From Streptomyces sp. CB02414 (GTDB taxonomy: Bacteria; Actinomycetota; Actinomycetes; Streptomycetales; Streptomycetaceae): a DNA stretch of 64,000 nucleotides. Numbering within the stretch: the first letter of the stretch is position 1; every line of letters begins with the position of its first letter. Both the position numbers and the translations under genes were made by a program. Below the pieces are notes generated by a model that worked only from the letters and a program-made list of their open reading frames with translations, ran no database searches and was not told the DNA's origin. The stretch covers positions 1 to 64,000 of the forward strand of contig NZ_LIPF01000003.1 in NCBI RefSeq assembly GCF_001905385.1, written 5' to 3'. This document shows positions 41,102 to 50,603 of the stretch, in pieces.

Positions 41102-42169
41102 TCAGGCGGCGTAGTCGCCGACGAGGGCCGCGCCGGTCCCGTGGTCGCCGCGGTCGGTGATCTCGCCGGCCACCCAGGCGTCCACGCCGCGGTCGGCCAG
41201 GGTCGCCAGTGCCACGTCCGTCGACTCCTCGGGCACGATCGCGATCATGCCCACACCCATGTTCAGGGTCTTCTCCAGCTCCAGGCGCTCGACCTTGCCC
41301 GTCGTACCGACGAGATCGAAGATCGCGCCCGGGGTCCAGGTGGAGCGGTCGACGGTCGCGTGCAGGCCGTCGGGGATCACACGGGCCAGGTTGGCGGCGA
41401 GGCCGCCGCCGGTGACGTGGCTGAAGGCGTGGACCTCGGTGGTGCGGGTGAGGGCCAGGCAGTCCAGGGAGTAGATCTTGGTGGGCTCCAGCAGCTCCTC
41501 GCCGAGGGTGCGGCCGAGGCCGTCCAGGTGGGCGTCGAGCGACAGGCCCGCCTCGTTCAGCAGGACGTGGCGGACGAGCGAGTACCCGTTCGAGTGAAGA
41601 CCGGAGGCGGCCATGGCAACGACCGCGTCACCCTTGCGGATGCGGTCGGGGCCGAGCAGCCGGTCGGCCTCCACGACGCCCGTACCGGCGCCGGCGACGT
41701 CGAAGTCGTCCGCGCCGAGCAGGCCCGGGTGCTCGGCCGTCTCGCCGCCGACCAGGGCGCACCCGGCCAGGACACAGCCCTCGGCGATGCCCTTCACGAT
41801 CGCGGCGACGCGCTCGGGGTGGACCTTGCCGACGCAGATGTAGTCGGTCATGAACAGCGGCTCGGCGCCGCAGACCACGATGTCGTCCATGACCATGGCG
41901 ACCAGGTCGTGGCCGATGGTGTCGTAGACGCCCAGCTGCCGGGCGATGTCCACCTTGGTGCCGACGCCGTCGGTGGCGGAGGCGAGCAGGGGACGCTCGT
42001 AGTTCTTGAGGGCGGAGGCGTCGAAGAGGCCGGCGAAGCCGCCGAGGCCGCCGAGGACCTCGGGGCGCCGGGTCTTCTTCACCCATTCCTTCATGAGCTC
42101 GACGGCGCGGTCGCCCGCCTCGATGTCGACGCCCGCGGCTGCGTAGCTGGCACCAGTTGTGTCAGACAT
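41102..42169 (-). CDS. purM: Phosphoribosylformylglycinamidine cyclo-ligase PurM
   Basis: The 355-residue protein has the PurM signatures SYAAAGVDIEAGDRAVELMK, LASATDGVGTKVDIA, MVMDDIVVCGAEPLFMTDYI and FSHVTGGGLAANLARVIP. It converts FGAM to AIR with ATP, step five of IMP synthesis in the cytoplasm. It lies 45 bp downstream of purF on the same strand, so the two are most likely one transcript. Length is typical of the family. Confidence 0.97.
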   Translation of the reverse strand: MSDTTGASYAAAGVDIEAGDRAVELMKEWVKKTRRPEVLGGLGGFAGLFDASALKNYERPLLASATDGVGTKVDIARQLGVYDTIGHDLVAMVMDDIVVCGAEPLFMTDYICVGKVHPERVAAIVKGIAEGCVLAGCALVGGETAEHPGLLGADDFDVAGAGTGVVEADRLLGPDRIRKGDAVVAMAASGLHSNGYSLVRHVLLNEAGLSLDAHLDGLGRTLGEELLEPTKIYSLDCLALTRTTEVHAFSHVTGGGLAANLARVIPDGLHATVDRSTWTPGAIFDLVGTTGKVERLELEKTLNMGVGMIAIVPEESTDVALATLADRGVDAWVAGEITDRGDHGTGAALVGDYAA

Positions 42170-42214
42170 GACGATGAGAACCTTTGTGTCGTACGGCAGG
42201 TGGTGCGGGCGGCG

Positions 42215-43741
42215 CTACGGGCGACGGATGGCGTCGGCGGCGGCCGTCGCGGCGGGCCCGGCGGCCAGCTCGGTCTCCAGGAGCTGCTTGCCGAGCAGCT
42301 CGGGGTCGGGGAGCTCCATCGGGTACTCGCCGTCGAAGCAGGCGCGGCACAGGTTCGGCTTGGCGATGGTGGTCGCCTCGATCATGCCGTCGATGGAGAT
42401 GTACGCCAGGGAGTCGGCGCCGAGCGAGGTGCCGATCTCGTCGATGCTCATGCCGTTGGCGATGAGCTCGGCGCGGGTGGCGAAGTCGATGCCGAAGAAG
42501 CAGGGCCACTTCACCGGCGGGGAGGAGATCCGGATGTGGACCTCGGCGGCGCCGGCCTCGCGGAGCATGCGGACCAGGGCCCGCTGGGTGTTGCCGCGGA
42601 CGATGGAGTCGTCGACGACGACCAGCCGCTTGCCCTTGATGACTTCCTTCAGGGGGTTCAGCTTCAGGCGGATGCCGAGCTGGCGGATGGTCTGCGAGGG
42701 CTGGATGAAGGTGCGGCCGACGTAGGCGTTCTTCACCAGGCCGTTGCCGAAGGGGATGCCGGAGGCCTCGGCGTACCCGATCGCGGCGGGCGTGCCGGAC
42801 TCCGGGGTCGCTATGACCAGGTCGGCCTCGGCGGGGGCCTCCTTGGCCAGCTTGCGGCCCATCTCGACGCGCGAGAGGTACACGTTCCGCCCGGCGATGT
42901 CGGTGTCGGGGCGGGCCAGGTACACGTACTCGAAGACACAGCCCTTGGGCTTCGCTTCCGCGAATCGCGAAGTGCGCAGGCCGTTCTCGTCGATGGCGAC
43001 GAACTCGCCCGGCTCGATCTCGCGGACGTACGCGGCACCGCAGATGTCCAGGGCGGCGGACTCGGAGGCGACCACCCAGCCGCGCTCCAGCCGGCCGAGG
43101 ACCAGCGGGCGGATGCCCTGCGGGTCGCGGGCGGCGTAGAGGGTGTGCTCGTCCATGAAGACGAGGGAGAAGGCGCCCATGACCTGGGGAAGCACCCGGT
43201 GGGCGGCCTCCTCGATGGTCAGCGGCTTGCCGTCGTCGTCGACCTGGGCCGCGAGCAGCGCGGTCAGCAGGTCGGTGTCGTTGGTCGCCGCGACCCGCGT
43301 GGAGCGGCCGTCCTGCTTGGGCAGGTCGGCGACCAGCTCGGCGAGCTGGGCGGTGTTGACGAGGTTGCCGTTGTGCCCGAGCGCGATGGAGCCCTGCGCG
43401 GTGGCGCGGAACGTCGGCTGGGCGTTCTCCCACACGGAGGCGCCGGTGGTCGAGTAGCGGGCGTGACCGACCGCGATGTGACCCTGGAGCGAACCGAGCG
43501 AGGTCTCGTCGAAGACCTGGGACACCAGGCCCATGTCCTTGAAGACGAGGATCTGGGAGCCGTTGCTGACCGCGATTCCCGCGGATTCCTGACCCCGATG
43601 CTGGAGGGCGTAGAGCCCGAAGTACGTGAGCTTTGCGACCTCTTCACCCGGAGCCCAGACACCGAAGACGCCGCAAGCGTCCTGGGGGCCCTTCTCGCCG
43701 GGAAGCAGATCGTGATTGAGTCGACCGTCACCACGTGGCAC
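42215..43741 (-). CDS. purF: Amidophosphoribosyltransferase PurF
   Basis: The protein has 508 residues. The propeptide MPRGDGRLNHDLLPGEKGPQ is followed by DACGVFGVW, in which Cys23 becomes the N-terminal nucleophile after cleavage. The Ntn glutaminase part includes YFGLYALQHRGQESAGIAV and GHNGNLVNTAQL. The PRPP-binding motif is LVVVDDSIVRGNT (about residue 365). C-terminal Cys-containing FFGIDFATRAELIA and CRACFDGEYPMELPD match forms with an Fe-S cluster. It commits PRPP to purine synthesis and is expected to be feedback-inhibited by nucleotides. purM follows. Confidence 0.97.
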   Translation of the reverse strand: MPRGDGRLNHDLLPGEKGPQDACGVFGVWAPGEEVAKLTYFGLYALQHRGQESAGIAVSNGSQILVFKDMGLVSQVFDETSLGSLQGHIAVGHARYSTTGASVWENAQPTFRATAQGSIALGHNGNLVNTAQLAELVADLPKQDGRSTRVAATNDTDLLTALLAAQVDDDGKPLTIEEAAHRVLPQVMGAFSLVFMDEHTLYAARDPQGIRPLVLGRLERGWVVASESAALDICGAAYVREIEPGEFVAIDENGLRTSRFAEAKPKGCVFEYVYLARPDTDIAGRNVYLSRVEMGRKLAKEAPAEADLVIATPESGTPAAIGYAEASGIPFGNGLVKNAYVGRTFIQPSQTIRQLGIRLKLNPLKEVIKGKRLVVVDDSIVRGNTQRALVRMLREAGAAEVHIRISSPPVKWPCFFGIDFATRAELIANGMSIDEIGTSLGADSLAYISIDGMIEATTIAKPNLCRACFDGEYPMELPDPELLGKQLLETELAAGPAATAAADAIRRP

Positions 43742-43803
43742 GCCTCCGAGTGTAGGCGAGGTCGACCACTGGTCCGAATTGGGGACAACGGCTCACGAGT
43801 GGA

Positions 43804-44610
43804 TCACTGATCGGCCCAGGCCTCGAGACTCTTTCCGTCTTCCCTGGTCAGCGTCAGGCTTCCATGATCGATGCGGTATTCGACCCGGCCCTCGAAGAAG
43901 CCCAGGATCCGCTTCTCGGCGTCCATGAGTGAGCCTTCGCACATCATTCGGGTCGTCGCCGGGGCGCCCAGGGTGATCCGGCCGTCGCCGACCGTGGCCT
44001 TCGCGTTGACGTGGTTGCAGGGGAGGCGGCCCGCGACGGTCTGCGCGTCCTTGTCGAAGGTGAGGTGGGCGCTGCCCTGCCGGCCGGGGACCGAGAAGGC
44101 CCACTTCGTGCCGTACAGGGAGGCGTCCTTCGGTTTGCTGAGGCGGACGGTGTCGCCGTCGGCGGTGGTGAGGGTCAGGCGGTCGCCCTCGGTCTCGGCG
44201 GTGAGGTCGGCGGCGAGGGCCCGTCCCAGGCTCTTCTCGAAGTCCGGGGGCGTGTCCGTGCAGCCCTTCTCGGTGAACATGGCGTCGCGGAGCCGGACGC
44301 GCTCGCCGTCGACGTCGGCGCGGGCGCTGAAGGTGTTGCAGCCGGTGCTGCCGGACGCCTCACCGCCGTCGTCCATACGGACCCGCGCGGAGTCGGGGGC
44401 CTTGTGGGTGGCGCCGTCCACGGTGACGGAGTCGATGCTCCACTGGACGCCGGTGACGGATGTGCCGGCGCCGACGGAGCCGCTGCCGCCGTCGGCCTTC
44501 TCGGTGCCGCAGGCCGCGGCGAGCGGCACGAGCACGGCGACGGCGGCCACGGTCAGGGGCTTGGTGCGCCCGGTCAGGGAAACGCTGCGCTGCTGCTTCT
44601 GCCTGTACAT
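43804..44610 (-). CDS. META-domain lipoprotein
   Basis: The 268-residue protein has a basic N-terminus, hydrophobic core (LTVAAVAVLVPLAAAC) and a lipobox with Cys at about residue 34. Two META domains follow: VTGVQWSIDSV to about 155 (with SGSTGCNTFSARADV) and ASLYGTKWAFSV to 262 (with GRLPCNHVNAKATV and MMCEGSLMDAEKRILG). META domains occur in secreted proteins such as HslJ, with unclear functions. It lies 62 bp upstream of purF in the same direction and could share a transcript, with no functional link known. Confidence 0.87.
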   Translation of the reverse strand: MYRQKQQRSVSLTGRTKPLTVAAVAVLVPLAAACGTEKADGGSGSVGAGTSVTGVQWSIDSVTVDGATHKAPDSARVRMDDGGEASGSTGCNTFSARADVDGERVRLRDAMFTEKGCTDTPPDFEKSLGRALAADLTAETEGDRLTLTTADGDTVRLSKPKDASLYGTKWAFSVPGRQGSAHLTFDKDAQTVAGRLPCNHVNAKATVGDGRITLGAPATTRMMCEGSLMDAEKRILGFFEGRVEYRIDHGSLTLTREDGKSLEAWADQ

Positions 44611-44654
44611 GCCGATTCGACGGAGGCGCGGAGGATCTGGTTCCCCTCTTCCGC

Positions 44655-45452
44655 TCACCTGAGCAAGGGCAGCAGGCCTCCCAGGTCGGCCCGCTCCCCG
44701 CTCGCGCTCACCTTCGCGTCGGCCACGGCGTCCTTCCAGGCCAGCCGCCCGGCCGCCAGCCGCACCCAGGTCAGCGGGTCGGTCTCGACGACGTTCGGCG
44801 GGGTGCCCCGGGTGTGCCGCGGACCCTCCACGCACTGCACGACGGCGTACGGCGGGACGCGCACCTCGGTCGAGCCGCCGGGCGCCTTCACGGCGAGCGC
44901 GTCCGCGAGCAGCCGGGTCGCGGCGGCCAGCGCCTGCCGGTCGTACGCGATGTCGAGGCCGGGCACGGCGGCGTTCAGGTCGTCGGTGTGGACGACCAGC
45001 TCGACGGTGCGGGTGACCACGTAGTCGGCCAGCGGGAGGGCGCCGGCGCTGGTGGGCAGCAGCCGGGTGCCGGGGTGGGTGTCGAGGCGGTCGGTGAAGC
45101 GGCGCTCGACGTCGGCGAGGTGGGCGTCGAGGTCGGGGTGCTCGGCCGCGAGGCGCCGGGCGGTGGCGGCGATGGCGTCCGCGTCGGCGGCGATCGCGAA
45201 CGGCCAGTCGAGCAGCCGCCCGTCCTGCCGCGCGGGCTCGGGCTCCCCGAGCAGCCGGTCCACGGCCGTCAGCGCCATCCCGGCGTGCGCCACCAGCTCC
45301 CGCACGGTCCAGTCGCCGAGCCGGGTCGGCAGGGCCAGCTGTTCGGGGGTGAGGGCGCGGACGGCCGCCCGTACGTTGCCGAACTGGGCCAGCACGGCGG
45401 TGCGGGTGCGGGCGGGGTCGTAGGCGCGGGCACGCTTCTTGGCTGCGGGCAT
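44655..45452 (-). CDS. Mycothiol-dependent maleylpyruvate isomerase-like / sterol carrier family protein
   Basis: The 265-residue protein has an N-terminal DinB/MDMPI-type four-helix region (LPTRLGDWTVRELVAHAGMAL), with the first metal-ligand His in VAHAG and others at YVVTRTVELVVHTDDL. A C-terminal SCP2-like part follows (about 170-265: STEVRVPPYAVVQCVEG). Proteins of this architecture are mycothiol-dependent enzymes or uncharacterised binding proteins in actinobacteria. Substrate unknown. It lies directly upstream of the META lipoprotein gene by 44 bp, probably the same transcript. Confidence 0.8.
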   Translation of the reverse strand: MPAAKKRARAYDPARTRTAVLAQFGNVRAAVRALTPEQLALPTRLGDWTVRELVAHAGMALTAVDRLLGEPEPARQDGRLLDWPFAIAADADAIAATARRLAAEHPDLDAHLADVERRFTDRLDTHPGTRLLPTSAGALPLADYVVTRTVELVVHTDDLNAAVPGLDIAYDRQALAAATRLLADALAVKAPGGSTEVRVPPYAVVQCVEGPRHTRGTPPNVVETDPLTWVRLAAGRLAWKDAVADAKVSASGERADLGGLLPLLR

Positions 45453-45572
45453 GCGGGGAGCTTATGCGGGGGTGCGGGCGCACAGTCACCCGTACGTGTG
45501 TCCGGGAGCGAAAACCGCACGCGAAGCGCCGGGCCCCCGAAACACTGGTCCGCGCCTGGAAGGAGGTGCAGC

Positions 45573-46157
45573 ATGACGGCTATGGCCGAGCACACGTCTC
45601 AGATGACGGTGGACGAGTTCGAAACGATCGCGTCCGCCGCTCCCGAGACCGTCACGTTGGAGTTCATCGACGGACGGATCGAGGTCAAGCCGGTGACGGA
45701 CGGGGACCACAACAGCATCGTGTCCTGGCTGGCCAAGCGCTGTATGCAGGCCAGGCCCGATTTGGATCTGTACGGCACGCAAGGCCTTCGGATCGACGCG
45801 TACGGGCAGAGCAGGGCACGGCCGGACGCCGTGCTCGCGCCCGAGGCCCACTTCGCGGGGCACGGTGAGTGGGCCGACCCTGCCGGAGCGCTCATGGTCG
45901 TCGAGGTCACCTCGTACGACTCGGACACGGACCGACGGGACCGGCACGAGAAGCCGGCCGCGTACGGGCAGGCCGGTATCCCCGTGTACCTCTTGATCGA
46001 CCCGGAAGCCTGCACCCTCTCGGTGCACAGTCACCCGGACCGGCAGGTCGGTGGCTACCGCCACGTCCGAGTCGCCAAGTTCGGCGAGACGGTGATCCTC
46101 CCCGACCCGGTCGGCATCCAACTCGACACCGAGGTCCTCAAGACCTACGTGCGATGA
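45573..46157 (+). CDS. Uma2-family (DUF820) PD-(D/E)XK nuclease-like protein
   Basis: The 194-residue protein has a perfect Shine-Dalgarno (AAGGAGGTG) before ATG 45573. Signature features are LEFIDGRIEVKP, ARPDAVLAPEAHF (metal Asp), ALMVVEVTSYDSDTD (Glu) and KPAAYGQAGIPVYLLIDP (Lys), in the order of the PD-(D/E)XK fold. The family is amplified in streptomycetes and cyanobacteria, where its role is not established; it is often called Uma2 restriction-type endonuclease. It converges with purL at a shared terminator. Confidence 0.88.
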   Translation: MTAMAEHTSQMTVDEFETIASAAPETVTLEFIDGRIEVKPVTDGDHNSIVSWLAKRCMQARPDLDLYGTQGLRIDAYGQSRARPDAVLAPEAHFAGHGEWADPAGALMVVEVTSYDSDTDRRDRHEKPAAYGQAGIPVYLLIDPEACTLSVHSHPDRQVGGYRHVRVAKFGETVILPDPVGIQLDTEVLKTYVR

Positions 46158-46162
46158 GACGA

Positions 46163-46194
46163 CGAGGTCCCGCCCGGAAGCGGACGGGACCTCG
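46163..46194. terminator. Bidirectional terminator between Uma2 gene and purL
   Basis: Two stacked stems separated by one mismatch (46163-46176 with 46181-46194, loop GAAG) lie between convergent stops. Confidence 0.8.
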
Positions 46195-46208
46195 GCCGTG
46201 CGGAACTG

Positions 46209-48467
46209 CTACGCGAGCAGCGCCGGGATCGTCCCCTCGTGCGCCGTGCGCAGCTGATCCAGGGGCAGCGTGAACTCGCCCTGGACCTCCACCGCGTCCC
46301 CGTCCACCACGCCGATGCGGGTGGCCGGCAGGCCCCGCGCACCGCACATGTCGTTGAAGCGGACCTCCTCCGAGCGCGGGACGGCGACGACCGCGCGGCC
46401 CGCCGACTCCGAGAAGAGGAAGGTGAAGGCGTCCAGCCCGTCCGGTACGACCAGCCGCGCGCCCTTGCCGCCGAGCAGCGCCGACTCGACGACCGCCTGG
46501 ACCAGGCCGCCGTCGGACAGGTCGTGCGCGGAGTCGATCATGCCGTCGCGGGAGGCGGAGATCAGGATCTCGCCGAGGAGGCGTTCGCGCTCCAGGTCGA
46601 CCTTCGGGGGCAGACCGCCGAGGTGGTCGTGGACGACCTGGGACCAGGCCGAGCCGCCGAACTCCTCACGCGTGTCGCCGAGGAGGTACAGCAGCTGGCC
46701 CTCCTCCTGGAAGGCCACCGGCGTGCGGCGGGCCACGTCGTCGATGACGCCGAGGACCGCGACCACCGGGGTGGGGTGGATGGCGGCCTCGCCGGTCTGG
46801 TTGTAGAGCGAGACGTTGCCGCCCGTGACCGGGGTGCCGAGCTGCTGGCAGCCGTCGGCCAGGCCGCGCACGGCCTCCGCGAACTGCCACATCACCGCCG
46901 GGTCCTCCGGCGAGCCGAAGTTCAGGCAGTCGGAGACCGCGAGGGGCTTGGCACCGGTCGTCGCCACGTTGCGGTACGCCTCCGCCAAGGCCAGCTGCGC
47001 GCCCGTGTACGGGTCGAGCTTGGCGTAGCGGCCGTTGCCGTCGGTGGCGATGGCGACGCCGAGGCCGCTCTCCTCGTCCACGCGGATCATGCCCGAGTCC
47101 TCGGGCTGGGCGAGGACGGTGTTGCCCTGCACGAAGTGGTCGTACTGCTGGGTGATCCACTGCTTGGACGCCTGGTTGGGCGAGCCGACCAGCTTCAGGA
47201 CCTGGTCCTTCAGCTCGTCGGACGTCTGCGGGCGCGGCAGCTTGTTCGCGTCGTCCGCCTGGAGCTCGTCCTGCCAGGACGGGCGGGCGTAGGGGCGCTC
47301 GTAGACCGGGCCCTCGTGCGCGACCGTGCGCGGGTCCACGTCGACGATCTTGCCGCCGTGCCAGTAGATCTCCAGCCGGTCGCCGTCGGTCACCTCACCG
47401 ATGACGGTGGCGATGACGTCCCACTTCTCGCAGATCTCCAGGAAGCGGTCGACCTTGCCGGGCTCGACGACCGCGCACATGCGTTCCTGCGACTCGCTCA
47501 TGAGGATTTCCTCGGGCGAGAGGGTCGAGTCGCGCAGCGGGACGTCGTCCAGGGTGACGCGCATGCCGCCGGAGCCGTTCGACGCCAGCTCGGACGTGGC
47601 GCAGGACAGGCCCGCCGCGCCCAGGTCCTGGATGCCGACGACCAGCTTCTCCTTGAACGCCTCCAGGGTGCACTCGATGAGGAGCTTCTCCTGGAAGGGG
47701 TCGCCGACCTGGACGGCGGGGCGCTTGGAGGGCTTCGCGTCGTCGAAGGTCTCGGAGGCCAGGATCGACGCGCCGCCGATGCCGTCGCCGCCCGTGCGGG
47801 CCCCGTACAGGATGACCTTGTTGCCCGCGCCGGACGCCTTGGCGAGGTGGATGTCCTCGTGCCGCATGACGCCGATGGCACCGGCGTTGACCAGCGGGTT
47901 GCCCTGGTAGCAGGCGTCGAAGACGACCTCGCCGCCGATGTTGGGCAGGCCCAGGCAGTTGCCGTAGCCGCCGATGCCGGCGACGACGCCCGGGAGGACG
48001 CGCTTGGTGTCGGGGTGGTCCGCGGCGCCGAAGCGCAGGGGGTCCACGACCGCGACCGGACGCGCGCCCATCGCGATGATGTCGCGGACGATGCCGCCGA
48101 CACCCGTGGCCGCGCCCTGGTAGGGCTCCACGTAGGAGGGGTGGTTGTGCGACTCGACCTTGAAGGTGACCGCGTAGCCCTGGCCGACGTCGACGACACC
48201 GGCGTTCTCGCCGATGCCGACGAGCATCGCGTCGGACTCGGGGGCCTTCTCGCCGAACTGGCGCAGGTGGACCTTGCTGCTCTTGTACGAGCAGTGCTCG
48301 GACCACATCACCGAGTACATGGCCAGCTCCGCGCCGGTGGGGCGGCGGCCGAGGATCTCCACGACCCTCTCGTACTCGTCCTTCTTCAGGCCCAGCTCGG
48401 CCCAGGGCAGCTCGACGTCGGGGGTCTCGGCCGCGTGCTCGACCGTGTCCAGAGGCGTCCGGCTCAT
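46209..48467 (-). CDS. purL: Phosphoribosylformylglycinamidine synthase large subunit PurL
   Basis: The 752-residue protein is the small-type PurL that needs PurQ and PurS. The start region [20 protein letters not shown] precedes [19 protein letters not shown], and the ATP-binding [20 protein letters not shown] lies around residue 93. [18 protein letters not shown] and [17 protein letters not shown] are further family motifs. It converts FGAR and ammonia to FGAM. The ATG overlaps the purQ stop by 4 bp (ATGA), giving translational coupling in purS-purQ-purL. Confidence 0.97.
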   Translation of the reverse strand: MSRTPLDTVEHAAETPDVELPWAELGLKKDEYERVVEILGRRPTGAELAMYSVMWSEHCSYKSSKVHLRQFGEKAPESDAMLVGIGENAGVVDVGQGYAVTFKVESHNHPSYVEPYQGAATGVGGIVRDIIAMGARPVAVVDPLRFGAADHPDTKRVLPGVVAGIGGYGNCLGLPNIGGEVVFDACYQGNPLVNAGAIGVMRHEDIHLAKASGAGNKVILYGARTGGDGIGGASILASETFDDAKPSKRPAVQVGDPFQEKLLIECTLEAFKEKLVVGIQDLGAAGLSCATSELASNGSGGMRVTLDDVPLRDSTLSPEEILMSESQERMCAVVEPGKVDRFLEICEKWDVIATVIGEVTDGDRLEIYWHGGKIVDVDPRTVAHEGPVYERPYARPSWQDELQADDANKLPRPQTSDELKDQVLKLVGSPNQASKQWITQQYDHFVQGNTVLAQPEDSGMIRVDEESGLGVAIATDGNGRYAKLDPYTGAQLALAEAYRNVATTGAKPLAVSDCLNFGSPEDPAVMWQFAEAVRGLADGCQQLGTPVTGGNVSLYNQTGEAAIHPTPVVAVLGVIDDVARRTPVAFQEEGQLLYLLGDTREEFGGSAWSQVVHDHLGGLPPKVDLERERLLGEILISASRDGMIDSAHDLSDGGLVQAVVESALLGGKGARLVVPDGLDAFTFLFSESAGRAVVAVPRSEEVRFNDMCGARGLPATRIGVVDGDAVEVQGEFTLPLDQLRTAHEGTIPALLA

Positions 48468-49144
48468 GCGTTGACCAGCTTCTTGAGGATCGAGGTGAAG
48501 AACGGGAGGCCGTCGGTGCGGCCGGTGCCGATCAGCGGCTCGACGGCGTGCTCGGGGTGCGGCATGAGGCCGACGACGTTCCCGGCGGCGTTGGTGATGC
48601 CGGCGATGTCGTTGAGCGAGCCGTTGGGGTTCATGTCCAGGTACCGGAAGGCGACGCGCCCTTCGGCCTCCAGCTCGTCCAGCGTCCGCTGGTCGGCGAC
48701 GTACCGGCCGTCCATGTTCTTCAGCGGGATGTGGATCTCCTGGCCGGCGGTGTAGTCGCTGGTCCAGGCGGTGCCCGCGTTCTCCACCCGCAGCTTCTGG
48801 TCGCGGCAGATGAAGTGCAGGTGGTCGTTGCCCAGCATGCCGCCGGGGAGCAGGTGCGCCTCGGTGAGGATCTGGAAGCCGTTGCAGATGCCGAGGACCG
48901 GAAGCCCGGCCCTGGCCTGGTCGATGACGGTGTCCATCACCGGCGAGAAGCGCGCGATGGCGCCGGCGCGCAGATAGTCGCCGTACGAGAAACCACCGCA
49001 GAGCACCACGGCGTCGACCTGCTTGAGGTCCTTGTCCTTGTGCCAGAGGGCGACGGGTTCCGCGCCGGCGACGCGGATCGCGCGCTGCGTGTCGCGGTCG
49101 TCGAGAGAGCCGGGGAAAGTGACGACGCCAATACGAGCGGTCAC
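48464..49144 (-). CDS. purQ: Phosphoribosylformylglycinamidine synthase glutaminase subunit PurQ
   Basis: The 226-residue class I glutamine amidotransferase has its nucleophile in [14 protein letters not shown] (Cys, about residue 87) and the His-Glu pair in [10 protein letters not shown] near the end. The N-terminal [16 protein letters not shown] is typical. It supplies ammonia to PurL. It overlaps purS and purL by 4 bp at each end (GTGA and ATGA), so the three subunits are made in register. Confidence 0.97.
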   Translation of the reverse strand: MTARIGVVTFPGSLDDRDTQRAIRVAGAEPVALWHKDKDLKQVDAVVLCGGFSYGDYLRAGAIARFSPVMDTVIDQARAGLPVLGICNGFQILTEAHLLPGGMLGNDHLHFICRDQKLRVENAGTAWTSDYTAGQEIHIPLKNMDGRYVADQRTLDELEAEGRVAFRYLDMNPNGSLNDIAGITNAAGNVVGLMPHPEHAVEPLIGTGRTDGLPFFTSILKKLVNA

Positions 49145-49413
49145 TTCGCGGCCTCCGCGACTACGTCCTCGGACTCGACCTTGACGGTGAAGTCCTCGAT
49201 CACGGTGTTGGCGAGGAAGGATTCCGCAAGATCATGGATGCGGGCGAGGGCGGCGTCGTCGACCGGCCCGTCCACTTCCAGTTCGAATCGCTTTCCCTGA
49301 CGGACGTCCGAGATCCCTTCGAAACCCAGTCGCGGCAGTGCGCGCTGCACCGCCTGGCCCTGGGGGTCGAGGATCTCCGGCTTGAGCATGACGTCGACTA
49401 CGACGCGTGCCAC
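49141..49413 (-). CDS. purS: Phosphoribosylformylglycinamidine synthase subunit PurS
   Basis: The protein has 90 residues from GTG 49413, which has GGGAG at the right distance; a GTG two codons earlier (49419) is too close to that site. The fold is the small ferredoxin-like Pur[21 protein letters not shown] and [19 protein letters not shown]. PurS bridges PurL and PurQ and is needed for ammonia transfer. It is the first gene of the operon, and the 5' region holds AT-rich promoter sequence and a perfect 12-bp palindrome. Confidence 0.95.
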   Translation of the reverse strand: MARVVVDVMLKPEILDPQGQAVQRALPRLGFEGISDVRQGKRFELEVDGPVDDAALARIHDLAESFLANTVIEDFTVKVESEDVVAEAAK

Positions 49414-49470
49414 TGGCACTCCCGGTGTGTGGTGCTGAGCAGGTTCCTTCAGACTACCCGTACAAAATTT

Positions 49471-49482
49471 CTACGCGCGTAG
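49471..49482. promoter_or_regulatory. Palindrome CTACGCGCGTAG upstream of purS
   Basis: A perfect 12-bp inverted repeat stands 58 bp before purS and 280 bp before lsrL, flanked by AT-rich sequence (ACAAAATTT on the purS side). It has the look of an operator for a dimeric repressor. The binding protein is unknown. Confidence 0.4.
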
Positions 49483-49762
49483 CCTTGGAGGAAAGTACGT
49501 GACCCCAGTCACGATCGGGTATCGGAACGGGGCCGCCACGAAAAGCTTCGGGAAAGATCCCGGATCAACCTCCGCCATCTATTGCGCACAGACACGCTGA
49601 GAGATTTAGTCGGGCTTCCCATTGCAATGCCGGGCACTGTACAAATGAAATGTCATTAGCCGATACTTTGCCCAATTACAGGCGAACAGTCGGCATCATC
49701 GCGGCGTCTTGGCACGTTCGGGCACGTCATCGCGGAGATGCCGCACGAAGGGACCGATATTC
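49483..49762. other. AT-rich divergent region upstream of lsrL
   Basis: The region between the divergent purS and lsrL genes is the most AT-rich gap in the window (for example 49600-49680, with ATTGCAATGCC, ACAAATGAAATG and CCAATTACAG). This is the type of DNA favoured by Lsr2-like proteins, so autoregulation is plausible (inference). No gene or RNA recognised. Confidence 0.45.
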
Positions 49763-50080
49763 GTGGCGCAGCGTGTCGTGGTCACTCTCTTTGACGACAT
49801 CGACGGCTCGGAAGCGGCGGAGACGATCGCCTTCGGAGTCGACGGCCGGATGTACGAGATCGACCTGAACGAAGCGAATGCCCGGAAACTGCGGACGGCC
49901 CTCGAGCCGTACGTGTCGGCCGGCCGCAAGCGGTCCCGGTCCGGCAAGGCGTACCGGCAGACGGAGGTCGCCCCCGACCCGGCGGCGGTCCGCGCGTGGG
50001 CGCAGGCGAACAAGATGGACGTGCCCGCGCGGGGCCGGATCCCGAAGCGGGTGTACGAGGCGTTCGCCGCGGCGCAGTGA
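49763..50080 (+). CDS. lsrL: Lsr2-like nucleoid-associated protein
   Basis: The protein has 105 residues from GTG 49763. The N-terminal oligomerisation domain is VVVTLFDDIDGSEAAETIAF, and the C-terminal DNA-binding domain has the AT-hook-like loop ARGRIPK at about residues 92-98 (VRAWAQANKMDVPARGRIPK). Lsr2 proteins bind AT-rich DNA and silence foreign or specialised-metabolite genes. Streptomycetes carry two paralogues; the one beside purS is called LsrL in S. coelicolor, from memory. It could compete with or assist Lsr2. Confidence 0.87.
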   Translation: MAQRVVVTLFDDIDGSEAAETIAFGVDGRMYEIDLNEANARKLRTALEPYVSAGRKRSRSGKAYRQTEVAPDPAAVRAWAQANKMDVPARGRIPKRVYEAFAAAQ

Positions 50081-50152
50081 GCCGCGACGCAGTGAGCCGC
50101 CCCCGGCCAGGAGGGGCCGACGGGCGCTCAGCCGCCCCTCGCGTCAACCGAC

Positions 50153-50183
50153 TTGCGCGGCACCCCGGGTGATCAGCTAAAGT
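50153..50183 (+). promoter_or_regulatory. Promoter of tRNA-Gly (TCC)
   Basis: TTGCGC (50153-50158), a 19-bp spacer and TAAAGT (50178-50183) lie 49 bp before the tRNA. Confidence 0.5.
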
Positions 50184-50231
50184 CTGGAGCACGCCGAGGG
50201 GCGAGGCCGAAAGGCCCAGCTCACGGAACAT

Positions 50232-50303
50232 GCGGGTGTAGTTCAGTAGTAGAACATCCCCCTTCCAGGGGGAAGGCGCAGTGTGCAATTCCTGTCACCC
50301 GCT
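50232..50303 (+). tRNA. tRNA-Gly (TCC)
   Basis: GCGGGTGTAGTTCAGTAGTA begins the cloverleaf, with anticodon TCC in loop CTTCCAG, T-arm GCAATTCC type and discriminator T. Length 72. Confidence 0.92.
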
Positions 50304-50383
50304 CTGCATCGCCGTACCGGCCACTCGATTGGATCAGGTAGGCTGGTGCTCGCACCGATCGGTGAAGGCCGGTCGGGGGCAAT

Positions 50384-50456
50384 GCGGACGTAGCTCAGTT
50401 GGTAGAGCGCAACCTTGCCAAGGTTGAGGTCGCGAGTTCGAGCCTCGTCGTCCGCT
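50384..50456 (+). tRNA. tRNA-Gly (GCC), copy 1
   Basis: GCGGACGTAGCTCAGTTGGT begins the cloverleaf, with anticodon GCC in loop TTGCCAA, T-arm GAGTTCGAGCCTC and discriminator T. It is nearly identical to the copy at 54346 apart from a base-paired change in the acceptor stem and one T-arm base. Confidence 0.95.
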
Positions 50457-50465
50457 CGGGAATCA

Positions 50466-50492
50466 GACCCCGGTCCTCTGTGGACCGGGGTC
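50466..50492 (+). terminator. Terminator after the tRNA-Gly pair
   Basis: A perfect 11-bp stem (50466-50476 with 50482-50492) with loop TCTGT is followed by TTCTC. Confidence 0.82.
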
Positions 50493-50603
50493 TTCTCGTG
50501 TGTCCGGTACGACTCCCGCGAGCGGCCTCCGTCTGACATTTGTCATGCCCGGTGGTGACGGCCCGCACTGTTCCGAGCCCCGGCGCCCCGGGATGCTTGA
50601 GGC

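Noticed and set aside
41141..48755. Long plus-strand open frames opposite purM/purF and purL
   Set aside because: Antisense shadows of purine genes with Gly/Val/Asp-biased nonsense composition.
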